A stretch of DNA of 64,000 bases from JACKAQ01 sp020634975 [NCBI: Calditrichia bacterium] (GTDB taxonomy: Bacteria; Calditrichota; Calditrichia; RBG-13-44-9). The position numbers and the translations under genes are program-made. The notes under the pieces were generated by a model that saw nothing but the letters and a program-made list of their open reading frames with translations, had not been told where the DNA came from and ran no database searches. The stretch is taken from the NCBI GenBank assembly GCA_020634975.1, contig JACKAQ010000001.1, positions 3,224,001 through 3,288,000 on the forward strand, in the 5' to 3' direction. This document shows, one piece after another, positions 63,287 to 64,000 of this stretch. Each line of letters begins with the position of its first letter. Position 1 is the first letter of the stretch.

Positions 63287-64000
63287 TTGAAAAAAACAAA
63301 CACATGCTATTACTACTTTTTTGCGCTAATTTCCATCGGATTCTCCTTTTTTTGCTCCATTTGGGAAGCCGTTTTGTTGAGTATTCCGGCCTCATTTGTG
63401 GAAATAAAACGGGCGGAAGGACAGCCTTTGCGGAACATCTGGCGAAGTTGAAACAGAATATCGATGAACCGCTGTCGGCTATTTTATCGTTGAACACCAT
63501 TGCTCACACGGTTGGTGCGGTGGGTGTCGGGGCGATGGCGGAAGATACTTTTGGCAGCGGAAAAATGGTCATCATTGGGTATGAGCTGCCGTTCTCCATC
63601 GAAGCGGTGGTTGCAACGGTAATGACGCTGGCAATCCTTGTTTTTTCTGAAATTATCCCCAAAACCATCGGCGCAACTTATTGGAAAAAATTGGTGCCGT
63701 TTACTACTCGTTCACTGTGGTTGGTGATGATTGTGATGAAGCCATTCATCTGGCTTAGTCAATTGATCACCAAAATGTTGAAAGGGATGAGCTCCAAAAA
63801 TCGATCAGCCGGGAAGAATTGTCGGTGATGGGAAAAATCGGGCATCGCGAAGGCGTGTTTAACGAAGATGAATCGAAAATCATCCACAATTTGATGCGCT
63901 TCAGCCAGATTCGCGCGGATTCAATTATGACGCCGCGATCGGTTGTGGCGATGGCTAATGAGGAGCTGACCATTCGCGAATATTTCGAAAAACATCAGCC
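63287..64000 (+). pseudogene. CNNM/hemolysin-family transporter (DUF21-CBS), two frameshifts, runs off the window
   Basis: The protein is split over three frames. From TTG at 63287 the sequence MKKTNTCYYYFFALISIGFS continues to FVEIKRAEGQP. At TTT 63427-63429 one missing T moves it to the frame beginning FAEHLAKLKQNIDEPLSAIL, through the DUF21 membrane region (FSEIIPKTIGATYWKKL). At GGG 63784-63786 one missing G moves it to DELQKSISREELSVMGKIGH and the start of the CBS region (SIMTPRSVVAMANEELTI). DUF21-CBS proteins handle Mg2+ or other divalent ions. Two one-base losses in homopolymers mean either pseudogene decay or sequence error. The 3' end is outside the window. Confidence 0.75.

Noticed and set aside
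1-64000. tRNA, rRNA, integrase, transposase or phage genes
   Set aside because: I looked for cloverleaf-like sequences with CCA-type ends, rRNA landmarks and recombinase motifs and found none I could support. A tRNA search program would be decisive.

Overview
The window is a gene-dense bacterial chromosome segment, with roughly 50 protein genes on both strands. I see no tRNA, rRNA, CRISPR array, prophage or insertion sequence. One secreted protein ends in a Type IX secretion sorting domain with the NYPNPFNPST motif. Together with IcmF, RtcB and the PrkA-YeaH-SpoVR set, this points to the FCB superphylum, most likely the Calditrichota/KSB1 neighbourhood. That placement is inference; no 16S gene is present.

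Layout. 1-7010: the end of a sugar-type ABC transporter (two permeases and a lipoprotein binding protein), translationally coupled to ADP-ribosylglycohydrolase (ARH) paralogues; four ARH genes lie in a row, and the second has lost its metal-binding aspartates. 7132-8100: a Na+/Ca2+ exchanger. 8226-11750: a succinyl-CoA-synthetase-like pair whose beta subunit carries a C-terminal eight-cysteine ferredoxin domain, followed by a citryl-CoA-lyase-like protein, which suggests a citryl-CoA synthetase/lyase module. 11752-15131: a secreted esterase, an outer-membrane barrel, a bacterial relative of mitochondrial K+/H+ exchange proteins and an AEC carrier. 15245-24330: a 1447-residue protein with an N-terminal helix-hairpin-helix and a C-terminal papain-like protease domain, a sigma-factor-like gene with an apparent A10 frameshift, an internally duplicated small protein, a 7-TM protein and a two-component system. 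An array of palindromes and an orphan terminator lie upstream of that two-component system.

24334-33541: a 1300-residue GH13-type protein with a lysine-rich tail, a cysteine-rich protein, a Cys/Met-metabolism PLP enzyme, NhaC and the T9SS cargo protein. 33635-38917 (minus): PrkA kinase, YeaH/DUF444, SpoVR and a small fourth gene. 39576-49000: citrate synthase, a lipoprotein, CheV, a class III CoA-transferase, small membrane proteins, a quinone oxidoreductase-like protein and a large signalling protein. 49143-57279: HAD hydrolase, M28 peptidase, SDR, PilZ protein, hydrolase, then on the minus strand RtcB, a TPR-like protein and a MenE-like ligase. 57593-64000: fused IcmF, DUF4256, a PLP decarboxylase and a CNNM-type transporter broken by two frameshifts.

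Two genome-wide habits stand out. Many intergenic gaps hold imperfect inverted repeats built from short words (CACAGAG/CTCTGTG and others). Four apparent frameshifts each require a one-base change in a short homopolymer, which points to sequence error, transcriptional slippage or recent decay. The strongest candidates for undescribed biology are the ARH quartet with its transporter, the HhH/papain-like giant with its sigma-like neighbour, and the ferredoxin-fused acyl-CoA synthetase module.
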